Positions 34,038 to 42,987 of a stretch of DNA of 64,000 nucleotides are shown one piece after another. The translations under genes and the position numbers were made by a program. The number at the start of each line of letters is the position of its first letter. Within the stretch, counting starts at the first letter, position 1. The stretch spans positions 62,001-126,000 of the forward strand of contig JBMYRB010000006.1 in NCBI GenBank assembly GCA_049601915.1, read 5' to 3'. This DNA comes from UBA8079 sp049601915 (GTDB taxonomy: Bacteria > Pseudomonadota > Alphaproteobacteria > UBA6615). The notes below the pieces were generated by a model. It was not told the DNA's origin. It ran no database searches and saw only the letters and a program-made list of their open reading frames with translations.

Positions 34038-34505
34038 TCAGCTAATTTCGATGACCGCTTCGACTTCGACCGCGACACCGAGCGGCAGGGACGCCATGCC
34101 CACGGCGGCACGTGCGTGACGGCCGGCATCGCCGAAGACTTCGGCGAACAGGTCCGAGGCCCCGTTGACGACGCTCGGGTGACCGGGGAAATCAGGGGTC
34201 GCTGCGACGAAGCCGGTGAGCTTTACCACCCGGTTGACCCGGTCGAGATCACCGCCCAGCGCGTCCTTGGCCTGGGCGATCAGCGCCAGGGCGCACACGC
34301 GTGCGGCGGCCGCGCCCTCTTCGACGTCGAACTCCGCACCCAGCCGCCCGATGAAGCCGGGCTTGCCGTCGACAAGGGGGATTTGCCCCGAAATGAACAG
34401 CAGGTTTCCGGTTTGAACATAGGGAACATAGTTGCCGGCGGGCGCGTTGGCGGGCGGCAATTCGATGCCGAGTTCGGCGAGGCGTGCGTCAATGGCTCCG
34501 GCCAT
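34038..34505 (-). CDS. RidA family protein
   Basis: A 155-residue YjgF/YER057c/UK114-type protein. It has FISGQIPLVDGKPG and, near the C-terminus, a GHPSVV to ARAAVGMASLPLGVAVEVEAV stretch with the arginine that binds the carboxylate of enamine/imine substrates. RidA deaminates reactive 2-aminoacrylate. The ATG at 34505 is preceded by AGGAGA at 9 bases; the frame is open to 34562. Confidence 0.9.
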   Translation of the reverse strand: MAGAIDARLAELGIELPPANAPAGNYVPYVQTGNLLFISGQIPLVDGKPGFIGRLGAEFDVEEGAAAARVCALALIAQAKDALGGDLDRVNRVVKLTGFVAATPDFPGHPSVVNGASDLFAEVFGDAGRHARAAVGMASLPLGVAVEVEAVIEIS

Positions 34506-34607
34506 GGTGGATATCTCCTGTTGAGCTTTGTTGGTTCGGTTGGGAGGGCTGACGGGCAGCATAGCGCCGCCGGTTGCCCGGCGTAAGGAACGGGCGCAAA
34601 TCGGATC

Positions 34608-34644
34608 AAAAAAACCGGGGTGCGCCTACCTTTGCACACCCCGG
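34608..34644 (-). terminator. Intrinsic terminator of nrdJ
   Basis: Read on the minus strand: CCGGGGTG stem, a 14-base loop, CACCCCGG, followed at once by TTTTTTT (the seven A's at 34608-34614). It lies 89 bases after the nrdJ stop and before the ridA start, and has all the parts of a Rho-independent terminator. Confidence 0.85.
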
Positions 34645-34732
34645 AGGTCAGGGAGGAGAGTGACCCGGCGCCAAGCGGACTGGCGCGGGGCCGACTATTC
34701 AGGCCATAGGGGTCCGACCCGGCCCGAATTCC

Positions 34733-37700
34733 TTAGCTACACCCGCTGGTGCCGCCGCAAGTGTCGCATTTGAGACATGTTCCGTTCCTCACAAGTGTGA
34801 AGTTGCCGCATTCGGTGCACGCATCGCCCTCATAGCCCTGGAGGCGAGCCTGGCGAATGCGCATCGAACGCTCTTCTTGAACCACATATTCGAGATCGAG
34901 CTGCTGTCCCTTGGGGGTGCCCATCGGGGTTACGGTCTGCTCGATCTCGCCCGTCGGCATGCCGTCAGTCCCGGTCGCCTCTGAAGTCGTCTCCAACGTG
35001 GCATCCGGTGCATGTTCCACCGGTTGCATTTCCTGCAGGCCGCCCTCGATCACCGACAGGGTAGACTTGCGGACATAGCCGGTGCTGACCGCAGATTTCG
35101 GCGGCTTGGCAGGCGGCGGCAGGCTGTCGTCGGATTCGCCGCGGCCCATCGTGTCGGGCTCCAGGTCGTCGATCTCGACATGGGCTAGGTCGTTGCGGCC
35201 CAGATAGCTGATCGCGAGCTCGCGGAAGATGTAGTCGAGGATGGAGCTCGCCATCTTGATGGTTTCATTGCCCTCGACCGGGCCCGAGGGTTCGAACCGG
35301 GTGAAGGTGTAGGCGTCGACGAACTCTTCCAGCGGTACGCCATATTGCAGGCCGATGGACACCGCGATAGCGAAGTTGTTCATCAACGAGCGGAAGGCTG
35401 CCCCCTCCTTGTGCATGTCGAGGAACACCTCGCCGATCGAGCCGTCGTCATATTCGCCGGTCCGGATATATACCTTGTGGCCGCCGACGATTGCCTTCTG
35501 GGTATAACCCTTGCGGCGATGGGGCAGTTTCTGGCGATCCACGTCGCGCTTCACAACCCGTTCGACGATCCGTTCGGCGACGATCTCCGCGCGGCGCCCG
35601 TTCGGCGCATCGAGGATCTCGTCGAGCGTGTCTGCCGTCTCATCGGCGTCGTCCGCTAGGAGCTGCGACTGCAGCGGCTGGCTGAGCTTGGAACCATCGC
35701 GATACAGCGCATTCGCCTTGAGCCCGAGCCGCCATGACAACATGTAGGCGTCGGCACAATCGGAGATGTTGGCCGTGTTGGGCATGTTGATGGTCTTGGA
35801 AATAGCCCCCGTGATGAAGGGTTGTGCGGCCGCCATCATGTGGATGTGGCTGTCGACCGACAGGAAGCGCTTGCCGATCTTCCCGCAGGGATTGGCGCAG
35901 TCGAAGATCGGGAGATGTTCGTCCTTCAGATGCGGCGCACCTTCCAGGGTCATCGTGCCGCAGGCATGGTTGTTGGCCGCCTCGATCTCATCTTCCGAAA
36001 AGCCCATCGCCGCCAGCATGTCGAAGGACATGTCGTCGAGCTGTTCAACTTCGAGACCGAGGGTCTCGGTACAAAAGGCCTCACCGAGGGTCCACTTGTT
36101 GAACGCAAAGCGAATGTCGAACGCCGTGCCGAGACCTTCCTCGATCGCAGTGATCTGGTCGTCGCCGAAGCCCTTCTCGGCCAGGGTCGTATGGTTGACT
36201 CCCGGCGCGTCGGCCAGCGAGCCGTGCCCGACGGCGTAGCCGGACATCTCGTTGATCTGCTTGTGAGTGTAGCCGAGATTCTGTAGTGCCTCGGGGACCA
36301 TCCGGTTGATGATCTTGAAGTAGCCACCGCCGGCGAGCTTCTTGAACTTGACCAGTGCGAAATCCGGCTCGATGCCGGTCGTGTCGCAATCCATGACCAG
36401 GCCGATCGTGCCCGTGGGCGCGATCACCGTGGTCTGGGCGTTGCGATAGCCATGGACCTCACCCAGTTCCAGCGCCAGGTCCCAGGCGCGCTTGGCGGCC
36501 TCGGCGACGGCCGGGTCTGGGCAGTTCGCGTGATCGAGCGGCACTGGGTTTGTCGACAGGCCCTCGTAGCCGGTGGTCGTGCCGTGTGCCGCGCGGCGGT
36601 GGTTGCGGATGACCCGCAGCATGTTCGATGCGTTCTTCGCGTGCCCCGGGAATGCCCCGAGCTCCTCGGCCATCTCGGCCGACGTGGCATAACACACACC
36701 GGTCATCAGCGCGCTGATGGACGCGCACAACGCGCGGCCCTCGTCGCTGTCATAGGGGAGGCCCGACGCCATCAGGAGGCCGCCGATGTTGGCAAACCCG
36801 AGACCCAGCGTACGGTACTCGTAGCTCAGGCGCGCGATTTCCTTGGACGGGAACTGTGCCATCAATACCGAGACTTCCAGCGTGACGGTCCAGAGGCGCA
36901 CCGCATGCTCGAACCCCTCGACATCGAAGCTGCCGTCATTGTCGCGGAAGGTCATGAGGTTCAACGAGGCGAGGTTACAGGCCGTATCGTCGAGGAACAT
37001 GTACTCCGAGCAGGGGTTTGATGCGTTGATGCGTCCGGATTCCGGGCATGTGTGCCAGTCGTTGATCGTGGTGTCGTACTGGATGCCGGGATCGGCGCAC
37101 GACCATGCGGCGTGGGCAATCTTGTCCCATAGTTCGCCGGCATCGACGGTCTTTGCGACCCCGCCATCGGTCCGGCGCTTCAGGTCCCAGGAGCCGCCGT
37201 TTTCGACGGCCTTGAGGAAATCATCGGTCACACGAACGGAGTTGTTGGAGTTCTGGCCCGAGACGGTGAGATAGGCTTCGGAATCCCAGTCCGTGTCGTA
37301 GGTCGAGAATTCGATTTCGCTGAACCCCTGCCGGGCGAACTGGATGACGCGCTGGGCGTAATTGTCCGGCACCATGGCCTTGCGGGATTCGCGGATCGCC
37401 TTCTTCAGAGCCGGGTTCTCTGCCGGCTCGAACCGCTCGTCGCCTTCCGGCGCGTCGGTGTTGTGGCAGGCTGCCATGATCGCCGTGAGATGTTGCTGGC
37501 AGGTGATCGAACCGGTGACGAGTGCTGCCACCTTCTGCTCTTCGGTGACCTTCCAGTCGATATAGGTTTCGATGTCCGGGTGATCGACATCGACCACGAC
37601 CATCTTCGCTGCACGCCGTGTCGTGCCGCCGGATTTGATGGCACCGGCCGCACGGTCGCCGATCTTCAGGAAGCTCATCAGGCCGGATGACTTGCCGCCA

Positions 37701-38440
37701 CCCGACAGGGCCTCGCTCTCGCCCCGTATATGGGAGAAGTTCGAACCGGTGCCCGAGCCGTATTTGAACAGTCGGGCCTCGCGAACCCACAGATCCATGA
37801 TTCCGCCGTCATTCACTAGGTCATCGGACACGGACTGGATGAAGCAGGCATGGGGCTGCGGGTGCTCGTATGAGCTCTTGGACTTGGTCAGCTTGCCGGT
37901 CTGGTAGTCGACGTAATGATGGCCCTGGCCAGGGCCATCGATCCCGTACGCCCAATGCAGGCCGGTGTTGAACCATTGCGGACTGTTCGGCGCCGCGATC
38001 TGGGCCGCCAGCATGTAGCGCATCTCGTCATAGTAGGCGCTGGCATCCTCGGCGCTGTCGAAATAGCCGCTTTTCCAGCCCCAATAGGCCCATGTGCCGG
38101 CGAGCCGATCGAAGACCTGCCGCGCGTCGGTTTCGCCGCCGTATTGTTTGTCCTTGCCGACGCGCTTGAGCTTGGCGTCATCGGCGGTGCGGCGCCACAG
38201 AAATGCGGGCACGTCGTCTTCCTGGACCGGCTTCAGTTTCGCAGGGACACCGGCTTTGCGGAAATATTTCTGCGCCAGGATATCACACGCGACCTGGGTC
38301 CAGGCCGCGGGTACTTCGATATCATCGGCCGCAAACACGACCGAGCCGTCCGGATTCCGGATTTCACTCGACGTCGTGCGAAACTCTATCGCGGTGTAAG
38401 GACTCTCGCCTTCGTTCGTAAAGCGGCGTTGGATCCGCAT
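34733..38440 (-). CDS. nrdJ: Adenosylcobalamin-dependent ribonucleotide reductase (class II)
   Basis: A 1235-residue class II ribonucleotide reductase that makes dNTPs with B12 in place of a radical-generating small subunit. Catalytic text: SNFSHIRGESE, NASNPCSEYMFLDDTACNLASLNLM with active-site Cys and Glu, and CDTTGIEPDFALVKFKKL. The C-terminal end is a four-cysteine zinc-ribbon-like segment (CTECGNF, CLKCDTC) with a terminal CS that may hold the redox-shuttle cysteines. Start at 38440 (MRIQRRF) has GGGGGG upstream; the longer open frame to 38707 runs through the regulatory region. No intein and no nrdAB nearby. Confidence 0.94.
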   Translation of the reverse strand: MRIQRRFTNEGESPYTAIEFRTTSSEIRNPDGSVVFAADDIEVPAAWTQVACDILAQKYFRKAGVPAKLKPVQEDDVPAFLWRRTADDAKLKRVGKDKQYGGETDARQVFDRLAGTWAYWGWKSGYFDSAEDASAYYDEMRYMLAAQIAAPNSPQWFNTGLHWAYGIDGPGQGHHYVDYQTGKLTKSKSSYEHPQPHACFIQSVSDDLVNDGGIMDLWVREARLFKYGSGTGSNFSHIRGESEALSGGGKSSGLMSFLKIGDRAAGAIKSGGTTRRAAKMVVVDVDHPDIETYIDWKVTEEQKVAALVTGSITCQQHLTAIMAACHNTDAPEGDERFEPAENPALKKAIRESRKAMVPDNYAQRVIQFARQGFSEIEFSTYDTDWDSEAYLTVSGQNSNNSVRVTDDFLKAVENGGSWDLKRRTDGGVAKTVDAGELWDKIAHAAWSCADPGIQYDTTINDWHTCPESGRINASNPCSEYMFLDDTACNLASLNLMTFRDNDGSFDVEGFEHAVRLWTVTLEVSVLMAQFPSKEIARLSYEYRTLGLGFANIGGLLMASGLPYDSDEGRALCASISALMTGVCYATSAEMAEELGAFPGHAKNASNMLRVIRNHRRAAHGTTTGYEGLSTNPVPLDHANCPDPAVAEAAKRAWDLALELGEVHGYRNAQTTVIAPTGTIGLVMDCDTTGIEPDFALVKFKKLAGGGYFKIINRMVPEALQNLGYTHKQINEMSGYAVGHGSLADAPGVNHTTLAEKGFGDDQITAIEEGLGTAFDIRFAFNKWTLGEAFCTETLGLEVEQLDDMSFDMLAAMGFSEDEIEAANNHACGTMTLEGAPHLKDEHLPIFDCANPCGKIGKRFLSVDSHIHMMAAAQPFITGAISKTINMPNTANISDCADAYMLSWRLGLKANALYRDGSKLSQPLQSQLLADDADETADTLDEILDAPNGRRAEIVAERIVERVVKRDVDRQKLPHRRKGYTQKAIVGGHKVYIRTGEYDDGSIGEVFLDMHKEGAAFRSLMNNFAIAVSIGLQYGVPLEEFVDAYTFTRFEPSGPVEGNETIKMASSILDYIFRELAISYLGRNDLAHVEIDDLEPDTMGRGESDDSLPPPAKPPKSAVSTGYVRKSTLSVIEGGLQEMQPVEHAPDATLETTSEATGTDGMPTGEIEQTVTPMGTPKGQQLDLEYVVQEERSMRIRQARLQGYEGDACTECGNFTLVRNGTCLKCDTCGGTSGCS

Positions 38441-38796
38441 GTAACCCCCCAAAACAGGCGCGACATAAGCGCCGTAAACAAAAAATGAGCCAGGGTGGCC
38501 GCGCCCAAATCCAAATACTCGCCGTGGGCAGCCCCCGTCGATTCCATGATGGTTTCGTGAAAAAAACGACGAAAAACACCAAATCTCGGCAACTATGGAC
38601 GGTAAACCACAAGATATTTGCGCCGCAACCACATTTTGGGTCGTGCAACCAACATTCGTCCATATCCTGTGTTTTCGTGTTGCGCCGGCTTCCGGCTTAC
38701 AACCCATGCAAAAGTGACATCATGGCTCTGGCCAAACTCCGGGGCGGGTGCCATAGTCCCGCGAAACGTCAGTGCATTCAGGGATTCGGAAGCTCA
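38441..38796. other. 356-base divergent intergenic region (nrdJ / NDUFA12 gene)
   Basis: No gene is supported here. It holds the nrdJ leader and promoter on the minus strand, a candidate NrdR box (38606-38623), an A-rich stretch (38561-38583), and on the plus strand a small hairpin GCCGG-CTT-CCGGC near 38684-38696. I see no cobalamin riboswitch core upstream of nrdJ. Confidence 0.6.
38606..38623 (-). promoter_or_regulatory. Candidate NrdR box of nrdJ
   Basis: On the minus strand GCGCAAATATCTTGTGGT. It agrees with the core of the NrdR consensus (roughly ACACAAATATATTGTGT) at about 13 of 17 positions and lies about 166 bases before the nrdJ start. A second box at the usual 15-16-base spacing is only weakly visible (38575-38592). 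The consensus is from memory. Confidence 0.55.
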
Positions 38797-39150
38797 ATGG
38801 CCACGTTGGGAACGCTGCTTAAAACCATGATATCGGGGCAACTTGTGGGCTCTGATCAGTTCGGCAACCGCTATTACCGCGGCCGAAACAGCAATCGCCA
38901 CAATCGTGAGCGTCGCTGGGTCGTCTATAAGGGCCGACCGGAGGCGAGCAAGGTGCCACCGGAATGGCATAGCTGGCTGCACCACATGACGGAATCGCCG
39001 CTCGACAAGGACCATCGCCACGAATGGCAGCAGGAACATGTACCAAACCTGACCGGTACACGCGCGGCGTATCACCCTCCGGGGAGCGTGATGCGCGATG
39101 GCGAGCGGCGGCGGGGTACGGGCGACTACGAGCCCTGGACGCCGCAGTAG
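38797..39150 (+). CDS. NADH:ubiquinone oxidoreductase subunit NDUFA12 family protein
   Basis: A 117-residue homologue of mitochondrial complex I subunit B17.2/NDUFA12: GSDQFGNRYYRG, RRWVVYKGRPEASKVPPEWHSWLHH and HPPGS are family hallmarks. It is a supernumerary complex I subunit in Alphaproteobacteria, on the cytoplasmic side of the peripheral arm. The start at 38797 gives the family length; the open frame goes back to 38485. It leads into the mlaD genes, a common arrangement. Confidence 0.92.
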   Translation: MATLGTLLKTMISGQLVGSDQFGNRYYRGRNSNRHNRERRWVVYKGRPEASKVPPEWHSWLHHMTESPLDKDHRHEWQQEHVPNLTGTRAAYHPPGSVMRDGERRRGTGDYEPWTPQ

Positions 39151-39207
39151 CGGGTCGGTGGCCCATACTGTTTTCCGGGATCAGGTCATTTCGATGAGCG
39201 CATCACG

Positions 39208-39681
39208 ATGAACAGTTCGTCACAGCGTGAACTCCGAAACGTCGTTGTCGGGGTTGGTATCGTGATCGCGCTGGTCGCCGTGTTGGGTGGGGTTTTCGGC
39301 CCGATTTCGACCTCTGGCGACGAGACGATCGACGTGAGCGCCGTGTTCGGGCAGACGGACGGTCTTCAGGTCGGCAATCCCGTGCATGCTGCCGGGGTCA
39401 AGGTCGGCGAAGTGACCGGGCTTGAGCTGGTCGAACAATTCCGCGTGCTGGCCACGCTAAGGATCGACGCGTCGGTAGAGTTGGATGCCGATGCCTCGGC
39501 CGCGATCGTGACCGATGGACTCTTTGGCGGCAAACTTGTGCGGGTTGATATCGGCGGGGCCGACCGGATTATCAGGGACGGCGGCCGGATCAGTTTTACA
39601 GAAGATGCAGTCGTGCTTGACGATCTCCTGGGACTCATCGTGTCCCAGGCGAAATCGGCACGTGAAACGGGAGCGAAATAA
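39208..39681 (+). CDS. MlaD-like MCE protein, first copy
   Basis: A 157-residue protein with one N-terminal transmembrane helix (about 12-32) and one MCE domain (DVSAVFGQTDGLQVGNPVHAAGVKVGEV). MlaD hexamers shuttle phospholipids between inner and outer membranes. The end of this gene (TAATG) overlaps the start of the second copy by one base. The sequence differs clearly from the second copy, so the pair is an old duplication. No mlaE, mlaF, mlaB or mlaC is near. Confidence 0.88.
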   Translation: MNSSSQRELRNVVVGVGIVIALVAVLGGVFGPISTSGDETIDVSAVFGQTDGLQVGNPVHAAGVKVGEVTGLELVEQFRVLATLRIDASVELDADASAAIVTDGLFGGKLVRVDIGGADRIIRDGGRISFTEDAVVLDDLLGLIVSQAKSARETGAK

Positions 39682-40130
39682 TGAAACGCGGTGCCGTTGA
39701 AACGATCCTGGGTGCGGTCGTTCTATTGATTGCGATTGGGTTCGTGTTCCTGGGCGTTCGATCGATCGATCTTCAGGATAGTGACGGCTATGATCTGTCG
39801 GCGCGATTCCTGAAGGTGGGCGGCCTTGATCGGGGCAGCGATGTCCGTATTTCCGGCGTCAAAGTCGGATCGGTTATCGATCGCAAGCTCGACGATCAGA
39901 CCTTCGAAGCCGTCGTGACTTTCACCGTGCGCAGCGATCTCCGTCTGCCGGTTGATACCGAAGCCGGCGTGACAGCCGAAGGGCTGCTCGGTGGCAAGTA
40001 TTTGCGGCTGTTCCCGGGCAAGGAAACCGAGACCCTCGCGCCGGACGGCGAGATTTTGCAGACCCGTGATTTCCAGGCCATCGAAGACACGGTCTCGGAG
40101 ATCATCTTTCTGGCGACCGATTCCAAATGA
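39681..40130 (+). CDS. mlaD: MlaD-like MCE protein, second copy
   Basis: A 149-residue protein with an N-terminal membrane helix (about 7-26) and an MCE domain (LSARFLKVGGLDRGSDVRI, SGVKVGSV, GLLGGKYLRL). It is closer to typical MlaD than the preceding copy in its GLLGGKYL text. Start overlaps the upstream stop by one base, so the two are translated together and could form mixed rings. Followed after 28 bases by the DUF2155 gene. Confidence 0.9.
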   Translation: MKRGAVETILGAVVLLIAIGFVFLGVRSIDLQDSDGYDLSARFLKVGGLDRGSDVRISGVKVGSVIDRKLDDQTFEAVVTFTVRSDLRLPVDTEAGVTAEGLLGGKYLRLFPGKETETLAPDGEILQTRDFQAIEDTVSEIIFLATDSK

Positions 40131-40158
40131 CGCCTGTAGGCATTTACCTGGCTTCCTG

Positions 40159-40572
40159 ATGCGGCGGTTTCTCCTCCCTGGCACATTTGCCTTGGCCCTC
40201 GTCTGGGGCGGGGTGAGCGAGCTGTCGGCACAAGAGACCGAAACGGCATCCTCCGGTGCGGTGCTTCAGGGGCTCGATAAGGTCACCGCACGTATCTCGA
40301 CTTTTGAGGCGCCATTCGATGTCCCGGTCCGGTTCGGGTCGCTGGTGATTCAGGCCCGTGCCTGTCACAAGGCGCCGCCGACAGAGCCGCCGGAGAGCAC
40401 GGCGTTTCTCGAGATCGACGAGACCTTTGAGACCGCATTGTCGCGCGATTTGTTCGCGGGCTGGATGTTCGCGTCCAGTCCGGCTGTCTCAGCACTCGAG
40501 CACCCGGTCTACGATGTCTGGGTCGTGGATTGTATGAAGGCCTCGAACTCGTCGTCCGACAGTTCGGGCTGA
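40159..40572 (+). CDS. DUF2155 periplasmic protein
   Basis: A 137-residue secreted protein: signal peptide about 1-24 (FALALVWGGVSELSAQ), then the DUF2155 core VTARISTFEAPFDVPVRFGSL, ARACHKAPPTEPPES and FAGWMFASSPAVSALEHPVYDVW. The two cysteines (in ACHK and VVDC) could pair. Function unknown. Its last 64 bases lie inside the 3' end of aat on the other strand; the final residues MKASNSSSDSSG look like read-on into aat after loss of an earlier stop. Confidence 0.87.
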   Translation: MRRFLLPGTFALALVWGGVSELSAQETETASSGAVLQGLDKVTARISTFEAPFDVPVRFGSLVIQARACHKAPPTEPPESTAFLEIDETFETALSRDLFAGWMFASSPAVSALEHPVYDVWVVDCMKASNSSSDSSG

Positions 40573-41159
40573 AACTCCGCATCGACCTTGAGAGCTGCCG
40601 CCAGGCGCTGCTTGTAGTCGGCGCGCTCGATCTCCGCCGCGCCGAACTGGCGCAAATGGTCTGTGACGAACTGGCTGTCCAACAGGACGAACCCGCTCTT
40701 GCGCAAGCGCGCGGCCAGGTGGCACAGCGCGACCTTGCTCGCGTCGCGGGCGCGGGAGAACATGCTTTCCCCGAAGAACGCGCCGCCGAGGCTTACGCCA
40801 TACAGGCCGCCGACCATCGTGCCGTCATGCCAGCACTCCACGGAATGGGCAAACCCCATGTCGAACAGAGCGCTGTAGAGATGCTCGATCTCATCATTGA
40901 TCCAGGTTTCGGGACGATCGCCCTGGGGTTCGGCACAACTTCGTACGGTATCGACGAAATCACTGTCGCAGCGAATTTCGAAGGGGCTGGTGCGGATGGT
41001 CTTCCGCAAGCGTCGCGGAATGTGAAACCCATCAAGCGGCAGCATGCCGCGCATGTCGGGGTCGATCCAGTATAGATCGGCGTCGTGCCGGCTCTCCGCC
41101 ATCGGAAATATTCCGCTGGCATAGGCACCCAGAAGGAGTTGCGGCGTTAGACTGGTCAT
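40509..41159 (-). CDS. aat: Leucyl/phenylalanyl-tRNA-protein transferase
   Basis: A 216-residue aminoacyl transferase that adds Leu or Phe to proteins with N-terminal Arg or Lys, marking them for ClpS/ClpAP. Motifs: LLGAYASGIFPMAES, WIDPDMRGMLPLDGFHIPRRL, THSVECW-like AHSVECWHDG, LVGGLYGVSLGGAFFGESMFS, and LLDSQFVTDHLRQFGA. Full length. Its 3' end overlaps the DUF2155 gene tail to tail. Confidence 0.95.
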   Translation of the reverse strand: MTSLTPQLLLGAYASGIFPMAESRHDADLYWIDPDMRGMLPLDGFHIPRRLRKTIRTSPFEIRCDSDFVDTVRSCAEPQGDRPETWINDEIEHLYSALFDMGFAHSVECWHDGTMVGGLYGVSLGGAFFGESMFSRARDASKVALCHLAARLRKSGFVLLDSQFVTDHLRQFGAAEIERADYKQRLAAALKVDAEFQPELSDDEFEAFIQSTTQTS

Positions 41160-41168
41160 CGCGCAACT

Positions 41169-42509
41169 CTAGTCCCTGGCGACGAAGCTTTCGAGCCAAT
41201 GAATGTCATAGTCGGCCGAGACGAAGGACGGATTGTCGGCAAGGCGCTGGTGCAGCGGGATCGTGGTGGACACGCCCGACACGACCATCTCGCCCAGGGC
41301 GCGCCGCAACCGCATCAGCGCCTCGTCGCGCGTGCGCCCGTGGACGATCAGCTTGGCGACCAGGCTGTCATAGTAGGGCGGGATGCTGTAGCCGGCATAC
41401 AGCGCTGAATCGACGCGCACCCCCAGCCCGCCCGGTGCGTGGAACTTCGCGATCCGACCCGGCGAGGGCGTGAAGGTATCGGGGTCTTCGGCGTTGATCC
41501 GGCATTCGAACGCATGACCGTTGATGCGGATATCGTTCTGGCGTAGCGACATCTCCTCACCGGCGGCAATGCGGATCATTTCTGCAACGATATCGTAGTC
41601 GCAGATCATTTCGGTAATCGGGTGTTCCACCTGCACGCGGGTGTTCATCTCGATGAAGTAGAACTCGCCATTCTCGAAAAGGAACTCGAACGTCCCGGCG
41701 CTGCGATAGCCCAGATTGGCCGCCGCGTCGGCGCAGACCTTGCCGATCTTCTGGCGAGTCGCTTCATCGAGGACAGGGCAGGGCGCCTCCTCGAGAACCT
41801 TCTGATGTTTGCGCTGGAGCGAACAGTCACGCTCGAAAAGATGGACGGCGTTGCCCTTGCCGTCGGCAATGACCTGGACTTCCACATGGCGCGGTTGGCC
41901 AAGATACTTTTCGATATACACCGTGGCGTCGCCGAAACCGGCTAGGGCCTCGGTCGAGGCCAGATTGAAGGCGCTCTCGAGGTCTTCGGCGCGCTCGACA
42001 ACCTTCATCCCGCGACCGCCGCCGCCCGACGCGGCCTTGACGATGACCGGGTAGCCGATATCCGCCGCGATGGGGACAGCGTCCGCAGCCGTTTTCACCG
42101 CTCCGTCCGAGCCCGGTACCACCGGCACACCGGCACGTTTCATAGCGTCCTTCGCCGCGACCTTGTCACCCATCGTCGCGATCAGTTCCGAACTCGGCCC
42201 GATGAACGCGATGCCATGTTCCTCGACGATCCGCGCGAAGTTCGCATTCTCTGATAGGAACCCGTAGCCGGGATGAATAGCGTCGGCATCGGTGACGGTG
42301 GCCGCCGACAGAATGGCGGGAATATTGAGATAGCTGTCGGCGGCCGACGGCGGGCCGATACACACGCTTTCGTCGGCGAGCCGGACATGCATCGCGTTTG
42401 AATCGGCAGTCGAATGAACCGCGACCGTTGAGATGCCCATCTCCTTGCACGCGCGATGTATGCGCAGGGCGATTTCGCCACGATTGGCGATCAGGACCTT
42501 TTTGAACAT
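41169..42509 (-). CDS. accC: Acetyl-CoA carboxylase biotin carboxylase subunit
   Basis: A 446-residue biotin carboxylase: MFKKVLIANRGEIALRI, ATP-grasp VKAASGGGGRGMKVV, and EMNTRVQVEHPITE. It lacks a biotinyl domain, so it is the separate AccC working with AccB encoded 10 bases upstream. It carboxylates AccB-bound biotin in fatty-acid synthesis. Start at 42509 is the family start; the longer frame overlaps accB. Confidence 0.95.
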   Translation of the reverse strand: MFKKVLIANRGEIALRIHRACKEMGISTVAVHSTADSNAMHVRLADESVCIGPPSAADSYLNIPAILSAATVTDADAIHPGYGFLSENANFARIVEEHGIAFIGPSSELIATMGDKVAAKDAMKRAGVPVVPGSDGAVKTAADAVPIAADIGYPVIVKAASGGGGRGMKVVERAEDLESAFNLASTEALAGFGDATVYIEKYLGQPRHVEVQVIADGKGNAVHLFERDCSLQRKHQKVLEEAPCPVLDEATRQKIGKVCADAAANLGYRSAGTFEFLFENGEFYFIEMNTRVQVEHPITEMICDYDIVAEMIRIAAGEEMSLRQNDIRINGHAFECRINAEDPDTFTPSPGRIAKFHAPGGLGVRVDSALYAGYSIPPYYDSLVAKLIVHGRTRDEALMRLRRALGEMVVSGVSTTIPLHQRLADNPSFVSADYDIHWLESFVARD

Positions 42510-42519
42510 CGAGGGCGGC

Positions 42520-42984
42520 TTACTCGATGATGGCGAGGACTTCGCCAAACTCGACCGGTTGGCCGCTCGCAACCGCAATGCTCTGCACCGTGCCGGCGCG
42601 GGGGGCCTTGACCTCGTTGAAGGTCTTCATGGCCTCGATCAGCAAGAGTGTCTGGCCTTCGCGTACGCTATCTCCTGCCTTGACGAAGGGCGGGTCTTCG
42701 GGCGCCTGCGCGAGATAGACCGTCCCGACCATAGGCGATGTCACGGCACCCGGGTGTGCCGCTGCATCCCCGCCGGCCGCCGGCGGTGCGGCGGCGGGTG
42801 CCGGAGCTGCAGATGCTGCAGGTACCGCGACCGGTGTGGCCACGCTGATGCCACCTGCGCCCGGCAAGGCGACACGGACACGTTTGCCATTGTCCTCATA
42901 CTCAATCTCGCCCAGCCCTGTTTCGTTCAAAAGGTCGGCAAGCTTTCGGACCAGATCCGGGTCGATGTCAAAGGAATCACTCAT
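42520..42984 (-). CDS. accB: Biotin carboxyl carrier protein of acetyl-CoA carboxylase
   Basis: A 154-residue carrier: N-terminal domain about 1-45, Ala/Pro-rich linker (about 50-80), and a C-terminal biotinyl domain with the biotinylated lysine at K120 in EAMKTFNEV. Its stop is 10 bases before accC and its start is three bases after the aroQ stop, giving an aroQ-accB-accC operon common in Proteobacteria. Confidence 0.95.
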   Translation of the reverse strand: MSDSFDIDPDLVRKLADLLNETGLGEIEYEDNGKRVRVALPGAGGISVATPVAVPAASAAPAPAAAPPAAGGDAAAHPGAVTSPMVGTVYLAQAPEDPPFVKAGDSVREGQTLLLIEAMKTFNEVKAPRAGTVQSIAVASGQPVEFGEVLAIIE

Positions 42985-42987
42985 TCG

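Noticed and set aside
33107..34129. 340-codon frame on the minus strand overlapping the CDF gene
   Set aside because: Same strand, different frame; the CDF protein is clearly the coding one, and this frame gives Arg/Pro/His-rich text.
38441..38796. Cobalamin riboswitch before nrdJ
   Set aside because: B12-dependent enzymes sometimes have one nearby, but I see no B12-box-like core or pseudoknot arms in the region.
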